A stretch of DNA of 9,772 nt, taken from the NCBI GenBank assembly GCA_035633075.1, contig DASQFQ010000156.1, positions 1 to 9,772 of the forward strand, written 5' to 3'. This DNA is from DASQFQ01 sp035633075. GTDB lineage: Bacteria > Actinomycetota > Thermoleophilia > Solirubrobacterales > Solirubrobacteraceae. Each line of letters begins with the position of its first letter. Position 1 is the stretch's first letter. A program made the position numbers and the translations under genes. Below are positions 1 through 5,398 of this stretch, piece after piece. Below the pieces are notes generated by a model. That model was given only the letters and a program-made list of their open reading frames with translations. It ran no database searches and was not told where the DNA came from.

Positions 1-283
1 CGCCGACAACCTCGAGGTCGCCGCGCTCGACCCGGCGGGCCTGCTCGAGCACTGGCGGCGCCTGGACCTGACGGGATGTGACGCGCTGATCCTGTCGGCG
101 TGCGTGCAGATGCCGTCGCTCGCCGCGATCGATCCCGTCGAGCGTGCGTGTGGGCTGCCCGTGCTGTCGGCGGCGACGGCCACAACGTTCGCGATGCTGA
201 GCGCGCTCGGGCTGGACACCAGGATCCCGGCGGCCGGGCGGCTCCTGAGCGGAGCCGTCGGCGCGCCCGCAGCGGCCGGCTAG
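1..283 (+). CDS. Maleate isomerase / Asp-Glu racemase family protein, 3' end only
   Basis: The window opens inside this gene. The codon frame begins at base 2 and runs 93 residues to TAG at 281-283. The visible part contains SACVQMPSL followed by the GLPVLSAATATT stretch, which matches the C-terminal half of the maleate cis-trans isomerase / arylmalonate decarboxylase branch of the Asp/Glu racemase superfamily. The Cys in ACVQMPSL corresponds to the second catalytic cysteine of that family. Members isomerise or decarboxylate small dicarboxylic acids in the cytoplasm. The N-terminal half with the first catalytic Cys lies outside the window, so the substrate cannot be assigned. The stop codon shares the four bases CTAG (280-283) with the stop of the convergent gene on the minus strand, so no terminator separates them. 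Confidence 0.85.
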   Translation, partial: ADNLEVAALDPAGLLEHWRRLDLTGCDALILSACVQMPSLAAIDPVERACGLPVLSAATATTFAMLSALGLDTRIPAAGRLLSGAVGAPAAAG

Positions 284-1278
284 CGCCGCTTCGGCTTCTT
301 GGTGCCCGCCTTGCACGTGCGGTAGCTGCGCGTGCTGACGAGCTTGCGCCCCTCGGCCGGCGTCAGGACGATCCGCACCCTGACGGTACCGCTGGGAAGC
401 CCGCGCAGGTTGATCGCCGCGCGCAGCCGCTTGTTGCCCTGGACCTTGACCTTCGTCCGGCCGTTGACGTAGACGATCGCGGAGCGGATCACCACGCCCC
501 CCTTGCGCCGCAGGCGGATGGTGAAGCTCCGGCGGCTGATGCACGAGCGGGCGGAGGGCAGCTTGAGCAGGGCGTCGGCGCTCGGGGCGGTGGAGGCCGT
601 CGTCTCCTTGACGTCCCCCGTCGGGTCCGGCGGGGCCGGCGGTGCGGCCGCGGGCGGCACGAGCGGCGCCGGCGCGGGCGGGGTTGTGGTCGGTACAGGC
701 GTGGTGGTGGGTGTCGGTGTGGCCTCGTCGCCCTCCGCCGTCCACGTGAGGAGGGTCGACAGCTGGGCGCCCTGGTAGCTGTTGTCGGTCGCGGGGTCGC
801 TGCTCGGCATCGAGACGACGAACCGGTATTCGCGCTCCAGGCCGGCCGGCAGCGCCCCGAGCGCGAGCTGGCCCATCGAGGCGAGCGACCCGGCATACAC
901 GCCCGCCGGGTCCTGGGCGTCGGTCACGTCCGCGATCGTGACCTGCAGGCGGGTCCAGAGGCGGCCACCCGCGACACCGGCGACCTCGCTCTGACCGCTC
1001 GCCTGCAGCGCGAGCGCCCCGGTCACGGTTCCCGCGTTGCCGATCCGCACCGAGCCGCTGGCCTGCCCACCGGGGCGCATGCCGGGGGCACTGAAGATGG
1101 CGACGCCGTCCTTGGAGTTGGTCAGGGTGAGCGAGCCGCTGGTGTCGCGCAGGGTGAGCTGGACCCCGGGCTCCGGTCCGTGCGGCGCGGCCACGGCGAG
1201 CGACAGGGCGACCAGGCCGCCGATCGCGCTGAGTGCCAGCGAGGCGCTTCCGCGGCGGAGTCTGTGAACGCGGTGCAC
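280..1278 (-). CDS. Secreted TasA/CalY-like protein with Pro/Thr linker and basic C-terminal domain
   Basis: Last gene of the surface operon, 332 residues. I chose GTG at 1278 because it lies two bases after the upstream stop and gives a basic N-terminus followed by a hydrophobic segment (about residues 12-31). Residues about 47-180 resemble the first gene of the operon: both have a strand with TNSKDG or DNSKDN, then MRPG or LRPG, and an ending YRF...YQG...LLTW or YEF...YQG...RLVW. I read this as a second TasA/camelysin-like fold. Residues 187-220 are a Pro/Thr/Ala-rich linker. Residues about 243-322 form a basic domain bounded by two Cys (SCISRR at 245-250 and YRTC at 319-322), probably a disulfide, with a lysine/arginine tail. 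I recall this tail domain from other Solirubrobacterales secreted proteins, but no function is known to me. It lacks the GAxFxAxxANP signal motif of the two SipW-type substrates upstream, so its export route is less certain. It may be a cell-wall-attached minor subunit. Confidence 0.72.
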   Translation of the reverse strand: MHRVHRLRRGSASLALSAIGGLVALSLAVAAPHGPEPGVQLTLRDTSGSLTLTNSKDGVAIFSAPGMRPGGQASGSVRIGNAGTVTGALALQASGQSEVAGVAGGRLWTRLQVTIADVTDAQDPAGVYAGSLASMGQLALGALPAGLEREYRFVVSMPSSDPATDNSYQGAQLSTLLTWTAEGDEATPTPTTTPVPTTTPPAPAPLVPPAAAPPAPPDPTGDVKETTASTAPSADALLKLPSARSCISRRSFTIRLRRKGGVVIRSAIVYVNGRTKVKVQGNKRLRAAINLRGLPSGTVRVRIVLTPAEGRKLVSTRSYRTCKAGTKKPKRR

Positions 1279-1280
1279 GG

Positions 1281-3335
1281 CTAGAAGTCCAGGTCCGTCG
1301 CGCCGCTCTCGGGCACCACCGTCGCCGAGCACGGGTTGCCGGCGAGGTCGGTGGCCACCGTCGAAGGCGTCCAGGAGATCACCGACGTCGTGGCGACCCC
1401 GGTCCGCGGCGTGCCCGAGATCGTCGAGCCGAGGGTGACTGCGACCTGGTTGCCGGTGCGCAGCATGGTCGCGTTGAACCAGACCGTGCCGCTCACCCAG
1501 TTGGCCTGGAGCTGCACCAGCTGGCTCGCGTTCGTGTTGAGGCGCAGCGTGCCGGCGGCGTTGAAGACGTCGAGCCGGTCGTTGCTGGCGTTGTTGGTGA
1601 TCCGCACCGTGACGGGGGTCGAGCCGCCGGCCCAGGCGGTCATGATCGACGCCGGCGCCATCGGCTCGGACCACGTGAAGGTGACGGAGTCCCCGGCGTC
1701 CATCGTGCCCGCCGTGCCGCCGTTGGCGGCCTGGATGTCGCTCCCGGTCGGCGCGGTGTTGTCGACCTGGACCGTCAGCACCGGCGAGGTGCTCACGTGC
1801 GTGAGCGTGTCGGTCGCCTGGATGCGGAGCTCGTAGGCCCCGTCCGCGAGCCCGGTCGTGTTGACGCCCGCGCAGGAGTAGGGCGACGTTGTGTCGGTGC
1901 AGATGGTCGACCAGCTCGGGGCGCCCACGGCCCTGTACTGGAAGGTCGCCGACTGCACGCCGGCTGGATCGGTGGCGGTGCCGCTGATCGTCACGGTGCC
2001 GCGGAGGTAGGGACCGGGGTCGTTGAGGACCGCAGTCGGCCCGTTGTTGTCGATCCGCCGGTTCGTCTGCGTGGCCGAGGCCGTGGTGTTGCCGGCCTGG
2101 TCGGTGGCGAAGGCCCGCATGTCGTACAGGGCGTCGGCGAGGTTGGTGGTGTCGAAGGTGCAGCTGTAGGGGGTCGTCGCGTCGGTGCACGCGTCGGACC
2201 AGGTGGTCGTTCCTGCGGGGGCGGTCTGAAACCGCACCGAGGCGATGCCCGAGCCGGCGTCGGTGGCGGTCCCCGACAGGGTCACCGTGCCCTGGAGCGG
2301 CGTGGCGACGGCGGCGAGGGTCACGGCGGTCGGCGCCGCGTTGTCGATCGTGCGGGAGGTCACCGCTGCGGAGGTCGTGACCTTGGCGACACCGTCGGTG
2401 GCCACGGCGCGCAGGTCGTAGAGCCCGTTGGCGACGCCCGTCGTGTTCCAGCTGCAGGAGAACGGGGTGCTCGCCGCGGTGCAGGCGGTGGTCCACGTGC
2501 TCCCGGAGCTCAGCTTGTACTCGTAGGTCACCGACTGGACGCCGCTGCCTGCACCGTCCGAGCTCGTCGACTGCAGGCTGATCGAACCGCGGAGGAACGC
2601 GCCCGGGTCGGTCATGGCCACGGCCGGCGCCGTGTTGTCGACGCGGCGGTTGGACACCGCCGCCGAGGTCGCGCTGTTGCCGGCGGCGTCGTCCGCGACC
2701 GTGTGGAGGTCGTAGAGCCCGTCGGCGAGCGAGCTCGTGTCCCAGGCGCAGGACACGGGCGAGGAGGCCTGGGTGCAGACGTCGGTCCAGATCCCGCTGG
2801 ATCCGCGGTACTGGAGCGTGGCGCTCGCCAGGCCCGACCCCGCGTCGGTCGCCGTGGCCCCGACGGTCACGGTACCGGTGAGCGGCGACCCGGGGTCGTT
2901 GGTCGAGACGGCCGGCGCGGTGTTGTCGACGCGGCGGTCGGTCACGACGTCGGTGCGCGAGTAGCCGGCGGAGTCCGTCGCCACCGCGCGCAGGTCGCGC
3001 AGGCCGTCGGCCACGCTCGTCGTGTCGAAACCGCAGCTGTAGGGGGCGCTCGAGTCCGTGCACACGTCCGACCAGGCGCTCGTCCCGGCCGGGGCGGACT
3101 GGAAGAGGACGGACGCGATGCCGCGATCGGAGGCGGCGGTCGCCGACAGCGTGACCGTCCCGCGCAGCGGCGAGCCGGGGTCGGTCAGGGCGACCGCCAC
3201 GGTGTTGAAGTCGGCTGCGGTGCTGAGCTGGATGCCCGGGTTCGCGGTCGCGGCCACGAACGTGGCACCGGAGGAGTGCACGCCCACCGGCACCAGGGCG
3301 GCGAGCACCGCCAGGGCCGCGATCGCGCGCTTCAT
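1281..3335 (-). CDS. Secreted protein with five Ig-like repeats and a C-terminal Ig/SwmB-like domain
   Basis: 684 residues from ATG 3335, which overlaps the signal peptidase stop (ATGA at 3335-3332) and indicates translational coupling. Residues 1-22 form a signal peptide, followed by SGATFVAATANPG, closely parallel to SGANFSAQSANPA in the TasA-like protein, so it is a likely substrate of the neighbouring SipW peptidase. Residues about 48-525 hold five Ig-like repeats of about 95 residues. Each starts near DPG.(P/F/Y)L.G(T/S)(V/I), has a Cx8C pair (92/101, 187/196, 285/294, 383/392, 479/488), the motif ADGLYDLR-AVATD, and ends near RR(V/I)DN(T/A)AP. Residues 530-684 are a different domain with GDSVTFTWSEPM and a lone Cys669, similar to Ig/SwmB-like modules. 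There is no LPXTG motif or transmembrane anchor. The repeats suggest a rod-like adhesin or matrix protein working with the TasA-like fibre. That role is inferred from context. Confidence 0.85.
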   Translation of the reverse strand: MKRAIAALAVLAALVPVGVHSSGATFVAATANPGIQLSTAADFNTVAVALTDPGSPLRGTVTLSATAASDRGIASVLFQSAPAGTSAWSDVCTDSSAPYSCGFDTTSVADGLRDLRAVATDSAGYSRTDVVTDRRVDNTAPAVSTNDPGSPLTGTVTVGATATDAGSGLASATLQYRGSSGIWTDVCTQASSPVSCAWDTSSLADGLYDLHTVADDAAGNSATSAAVSNRRVDNTAPAVAMTDPGAFLRGSISLQSTSSDGAGSGVQSVTYEYKLSSGSTWTTACTAASTPFSCSWNTTGVANGLYDLRAVATDGVAKVTTSAAVTSRTIDNAAPTAVTLAAVATPLQGTVTLSGTATDAGSGIASVRFQTAPAGTTTWSDACTDATTPYSCTFDTTNLADALYDMRAFATDQAGNTTASATQTNRRIDNNGPTAVLNDPGPYLRGTVTISGTATDPAGVQSATFQYRAVGAPSWSTICTDTTSPYSCAGVNTTGLADGAYELRIQATDTLTHVSTSPVLTVQVDNTAPTGSDIQAANGGTAGTMDAGDSVTFTWSEPMAPASIMTAWAGGSTPVTVRITNNASNDRLDVFNAAGTLRLNTNASQLVQLQANWVSGTVWFNATMLRTGNQVAVTLGSTISGTPRTGVATTSVISWTPSTVATDLAGNPCSATVVPESGATDLDF
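1764..3194 (-). repeat. Five tandem Ig-like protein repeats
   Basis: Five units of about 280 bases encode repeats near residues 48-137, 143-233, 238-330, 337-428 and 435-525 of the Ig-like protein. The periodicity is clear at the protein level through the Cx8C pair, the YDLRAVATD strand and the DNTAP boundary. The units are diverged at the DNA level, so this is an old duplication and not a recent or unstable array. Confidence 0.85.
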
Positions 3336-3889
3336 GAGCCCGCCACCGTGGCGGCGGCCGCCGCCTGGGCCTCGGCCTCCCTGCCCGCGTGCCTCCACAG
3401 CCCGGCCAGGGAAGCCAGGGCGATCAGCGCCGCCGGAATGCCGATCAGGATCATGCGCACGTCTCGCCGTGCCATCGCCGCCAGGCCGTAGCCGACCCAC
3501 GGGACGCCGGCGACGACACGTGCCTGGCGGCTCGAGGGCAGGGTGAAGGTCCAGGGGTCCGCGACGCGGTTGGCGTCACCCTTGGTCCGAAAGACGCGCC
3601 CCAGATGCGGATCGTGGCCCACCGAGACGATGCGATGGGTCACGAGGCCGGTGGGGCCCGCCCCGCGGGGCGGGCTGTAGGTGATGACGTCGCCGGCCTT
3701 GAGGGACGCGACCGGGACGACCTCGTCGAGGACGAGCGAGCCGCGATCGTAGGTCCCGCTCATCGACCCGCTGACGATCACGTATCGCTGGTAGCCCAGC
3801 AGGGCGGGGGCGACCAGCAGCAGGCCAAGGAGCAAGCCCGCCGCGAGCAGCAGCGTTGAGATCACGCGGCCGACGCGGCGGGAGGTCAT
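3332..3889 (-). CDS. sipW: SipW-type signal peptidase I
   Basis: 185 residues, starting at ATG 3889 with a GGAA Shine-Dalgarno-like sequence five bases upstream. It is a membrane-bound type I signal peptidase of the SipW/ER type, with a Ser-His rather than Ser-Lys centre. The catalytic Ser is Ser42 in the SGSMSG box, followed by YDRGSLV. The His is His85 in LVTHRIV. The conserved KGDAN...D box is at 103-111. A membrane segment lies near residues 9-31 and a second hydrophobic segment near 145-164, leaving the catalytic domain outside. SipW enzymes process TasA/CalY-type fibre subunits, and the two genes flanking this one encode proteins with the matching signal motif. The gene lies 30 bases after the TasA-like gene and overlaps the Ig-repeat gene by four bases (ATGA), as expected for one operon. 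Confidence 0.92.
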   Translation of the reverse strand: MTSRRVGRVISTLLLAAGLLLGLLLVAPALLGYQRYVIVSGSMSGTYDRGSLVLDEVVPVASLKAGDVITYSPPRGAGPTGLVTHRIVSVGHDPHLGRVFRTKGDANRVADPWTFTLPSSRQARVVAGVPWVGYGLAAMARRDVRMILIGIPAALIALASLAGLWRHAGREAEAQAAAAATVAGS

Positions 3890-3919
3890 GTCAGTTCCAG
3901 CGGTTCCTGGGCGCGCCGG

Positions 3920-4504
3920 TTACGAGCTGGCGTTCCAGACGAGCCGCACCGTGGCGCTGTCGCCCTGGTAGTCGTTGTCGGCCGATCCGTCGAGGGCCAC
4001 GCTGAACTCGTAGCGGTGCGTCGCGTCGGCGGCGAAGGTGCCGAGCGCCGAGATGGGGCTGCCGGCGCCCATGTCGGCGAGCGTGCCGCTGTACTTGCTG
4101 ACGTCGTCGGCGTCGCCGCAGGCCGGAGGGGTGGCGCCCGCGAAGACGCCGCAGTCGACGACCGTCGTGTTCAGCTTGGCCGACAGCGGGAAGGTCGCGT
4201 CAGAGTCCGACAGCGTGCCCTTGCTGAGCGTGAAGGGGCCGCTCAGCGTCCCGGTGTTCTTGATGTCGACGGTCCCGCTGGTGGCGGGATCGCCCGGCCG
4301 CAGGTTGGCGGCGGTGAGAATGGCGGCGTTGTCCTTGCTGTTGTCCATCGTCAGGGTGCCCGTGCTGAAGACATTGGCCGGGTTCGCCGACTGGGCGCTG
4401 AAGTTCGCCCCTGAAGCGGCCGTGATGCCGACGGCGACCAGCATGGTGGCGAGGGCGGCGAGCGTGCGCTTGGGGCGCTGGACGAGAATCTGGATACGTG
4501 ACAT
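3920..4504 (-). CDS. TasA/CalY-like (SipW-dependent) fibre subunit
   Basis: First gene of the surface operon, 194 residues, ending in TAA. The start ATG at 4504 has a strong AGGAG seven bases upstream. Residues 1-32 form a long basic-plus-hydrophobic signal peptide ending ITAASG. It is followed by ANFSAQSANPANVFSTGTLT, the layout of SipW-processed TasA/camelysin signals, in which the mature protein begins just before a short aromatic-containing strand and a GTLTM strand. The rest is a compact, Ser/Thr/Gly/Asp-rich, all-beta-looking protein with one Cys pair (118 and 129) and a C-terminal YEF...DNDYQG...RLVW strand set. In Bacillus, TasA forms the protein fibres of biofilm matrix. Fibre formation here is inferred. 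The c-di-GMP-I riboswitch in its leader and the dedicated signal peptidase next door support a regulated extracellular structural role. Confidence 0.85.
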   Translation of the reverse strand: MSRIQILVQRPKRTLAALATMLVAVGITAASGANFSAQSANPANVFSTGTLTMDNSKDNAAILTAANLRPGDPATSGTVDIKNTGTLSGPFTLSKGTLSDSDATFPLSAKLNTTVVDCGVFAGATPPACGDADDVSKYSGTLADMGAGSPISALGTFAADATHRYEFSVALDGSADNDYQGDSATVRLVWNASS

Positions 4505-4510
4505 GAGGTA

Positions 4511-4558
4511 GCTCCTGAGTGCCTGTGTTGACCGTGCACGGTGTGCACGGACCGGAGC
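4511..4558 (-). promoter_or_regulatory. Ribosome binding site and putative expression platform of the riboswitch
   Basis: On the minus strand, AGGAG (4516-4512) sits seven bases before the ATG at 4504. Its overlapping GGAGC (4515-4511) is exactly complementary to GCUCC at 4558-4554. This would enclose the 8-bp hairpin between them and bury the Shine-Dalgarno. GCUC could instead pair with GGGC just upstream, leaving the Shine-Dalgarno free. No U-rich tract follows the hairpin, so control of translation initiation fits better than intrinsic termination. The pairing is seen in the sequence; the switching is inferred. Confidence 0.45.
4532..4550. repeat. Perfect inverted repeat / hairpin in the operon leader
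   Basis: CCGTGCAC-GGT-GTGCACGG is an 8-bp perfect inverted repeat with a 3-base loop. It overlaps a 12-bp perfect palindrome, ACCGTGCACGGT, at 4531-4542. In RNA it makes a stable hairpin between the aptamer and the Shine-Dalgarno. In DNA the palindrome could equally be an operator for a dimeric regulator. Confidence 0.7.
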
Positions 4559-4579
4559 GAACGCCCTATGTCGTCCGCC

Positions 4580-4667
4580 TCACTGGCAACCGGGCCACCT
4601 CGTCCGCGTGCGGCGAGGCCCCTGGCTTTGCGTCCCCGCCTCACGACGGGTTTGCCTTGTTCAGTAA
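4580..4667 (-). promoter_or_regulatory. Cyclic di-GMP-I (GEMM-I) riboswitch aptamer
   Basis: Read on the minus strand, all parts of the class I c-di-GMP aptamer occur in order. P1 is TTACTG (4667-4662) pairing with CAGTGA (4585-4580). An AACAA linker leads to the conserved GGCAAACC core (from 4656). A 6-bp hairpin, CCCGTC/GGCGGG, is closed by a GTGA (GNRA) tetraloop (4650-4635). The hallmark GACGCAAAGCC follows (4634-4624), with its GCC pairing back to GGC. A second long hairpin, GGGCCTCG...CGAGGTGGCCC, is followed by GGTTGCC (4591-4585). The aptamer ends 75 bases before the start codon of the TasA-like gene, so c-di-GMP should control the surface operon. Motif and helices are seen directly; ligand identity follows from the family; the direction of control is unknown. 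Confidence 0.93.
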
Positions 4668-4693
4668 CTTCGTAATCGGCTTCGGCAAACCCG
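4647..4693. repeat. Inverted repeat that could form an anti-aptamer helix
   Basis: CGGGTTTGCC (4647-4656) and GGCAAACCCG (4684-4693) are perfect 10-base inverted copies on the plus strand. One arm is the conserved GGCAAACC core of the aptamer plus the start of its first hairpin. In a minus-strand transcript starting upstream of 4693 the pairing extends to 12 bp with one G-U, GGCGGGUUUGCC with GGCAAACCCGUC. It would compete with aptamer folding. If transcription starts downstream of 4684 it has no RNA role. Confidence 0.6.
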
Positions 4694-4699
4694 CCCTGC

Positions 4700-4754
4700 A
4701 CGAGGCTGGACAAATGTTGGGTTCGGCCGGCTTATGGAGCGTCGCCAGCCTCGT
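4700..4754. repeat. 10-bp inverted repeat upstream of the riboswitch
   Basis: ACGAGGCTGG (4700-4709) and CCAGCCTCGT (4745-4754) are perfect inverted copies 35 bases apart. They lie between the yqgE stop and the riboswitch. This may be an RNA stem at the far 5' end of the leader, a read-through structure after yqgE, or a spaced operator. No U-tract is present on either side, so it is not a standard intrinsic terminator. Confidence 0.5.
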
Positions 4755-4818
4755 CGCTCCCGACGGCCGGTGACGTCCACGAGCCCTCGACGAGCCGCCC
4801 TGAGGCCCGAGCGGCGCC

Positions 4819-5367
4819 TTAGTTCAGCGACGGGTCCGGCGGCATGGTCGCGAGCAGCGCGTACTCGCGGCCCTTGCGCCGCAGCACATCCGCCCACAGC
4901 GCCTCCGGCTGGGCGGTGAAGATCTCGTCGGAGAGCGGGGCCTCCACGATCCAGGACTCCTCCTCGAGCTCGGCTTCGAGCTGGCCCGGGCCCCAGCCGG
5001 CGTGACCCGCGAAGACGCGGGCGCGGCGGACGCCAGCCGCCAACGCGTCGAGGTCCTCCGTGGCGCCGGCGAGGAAGCCGAGGTCGCCGTCGAGCATCGC
5101 CCCGGCGAGGCTGTGGTCGTCGAACTCGGCCAGGACGACCACCGCGTCCGCGGCGACCGGCCCCCCCACGTGGACGGCCGCGTCGGACTCGACGATGCCG
5201 GCGAGGCCGGGCACCGCCTCGCCGACCGTGGCGTCCGCCGGACGGTTCAGGACGAGGCCCATCGCACCGGTGCCCGTGTGCTCGGCCACCAGGATCACCG
5301 TGCGGTGGAAGTTGGGGTCCAGGAGCGCGGGCGAGGCGAGCAGGAGGCGTCCGCGCAGCGAGTCCAT
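4819..5367 (-). CDS. yqgE: YqgE/AlgH family protein (DUF179)
   Basis: 182 residues, a normal length for the family. The start ATG at 5367 gives MDSLRGRLLLASPALLDPNF. The following HRTVILVAEHTGTGAMGLVLNRP is the diagnostic N-terminal block of YqgE/AlgH proteins. Later family features are VHVGGPVA (about residues 67-74) and the GHAGWGPGQLEAEL stretch, followed by ESWIV. This is a conserved soluble bacterial protein of unproven biochemical role; the name AlgH comes from alginate regulation work in Pseudomonas. The open frame extends 22 codons further upstream, but that extension lacks similarity to the family and runs into the divergent hydrolase gene, so I reject it. The gene is a single unit between the surface operon leader and the divergent SGNH hydrolase, with no visible link to either. 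Confidence 0.93.
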   Translation of the reverse strand: MDSLRGRLLLASPALLDPNFHRTVILVAEHTGTGAMGLVLNRPADATVGEAVPGLAGIVESDAAVHVGGPVAADAVVVLAEFDDHSLAGAMLDGDLGFLAGATEDLDALAAGVRRARVFAGHAGWGPGQLEAELEEESWIVEAPLSDEIFTAQPEALWADVLRRKGREYALLATMPPDPSLN

Positions 5368-5398
5368 GGTGCCCCATTGTGTAGCGTGCCGCGCCCGC

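Larger units (their letters stand above)
4505..4818. other. Intergenic region holding the riboswitch leader of the surface operon
   Basis: These 314 bases lie between yqgE and the TasA-like gene and contain no convincing gene. Read leftwards on the minus strand they hold: a 10-bp inverted repeat (4700-4754), one arm of a second inverted repeat whose other arm is inside the aptamer (4647-4693), the c-di-GMP-I aptamer (4580-4667), a hairpin (4532-4550), and the Shine-Dalgarno (4512-4516). The operon promoter must lie upstream of about 4667. I found no good -35/-10 pair. TTGTCC (minus strand, around 4713-4708) has no acceptable -10 at 17-18 bases, so I do not mark a promoter. I saw no U-tract terminator for yqgE. 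Confidence 0.8.

Noticed and set aside
1273..1280. Third copy of GTGCACGG over the start codon of the last operon gene, possibly pairing with the leader hairpin
   Set aside because: An 8-base match in a GC-rich 4-kb operon is easily expected by chance, and no other support was seen.
1279..3063. Minus-strand open frame continuous with the 280-1278 gene, giving a 927-residue protein
   Set aside because: The upstream part is Arg/Pro/His-rich low-complexity sequence in the wrong frame over the Ig-repeat gene. The real protein starts at GTG 1278, just after the stop of the preceding gene.
1233..3491. Long plus-strand open frame (752 residues)
   Set aside because: Antisense shadow of the Ig-repeat gene caused by high GC; Arg/Gly/Ala/Val-rich with no recognisable domain.
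4673..4680. GCCGATTA (minus strand) as a WhiG/FliA-type -10
   Set aside because: No TAAA-like -35 at the required distance, so one weak half-match is not enough for a promoter call.
4351..4713. Minus-strand frame of 120 residues covering the riboswitch
   Set aside because: It overlaps the aptamer and the TasA-like gene in another frame. The RNA motif explains the sequence and there is no protein similarity.
4684..4730. Plus-strand GGCAAACCCG as a second c-di-GMP aptamer facing the other way
   Set aside because: The required GACGCAAAGCC block is missing (GGACAAATG instead) and no proper second hairpin or GGTTGCC follows. I keep it only as an inverted repeat.
4751..4766. CGTCG-CTCC-CGACG hairpin as a terminator of yqgE
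   Set aside because: Only five strong pairs and no following U-tract on the minus strand.
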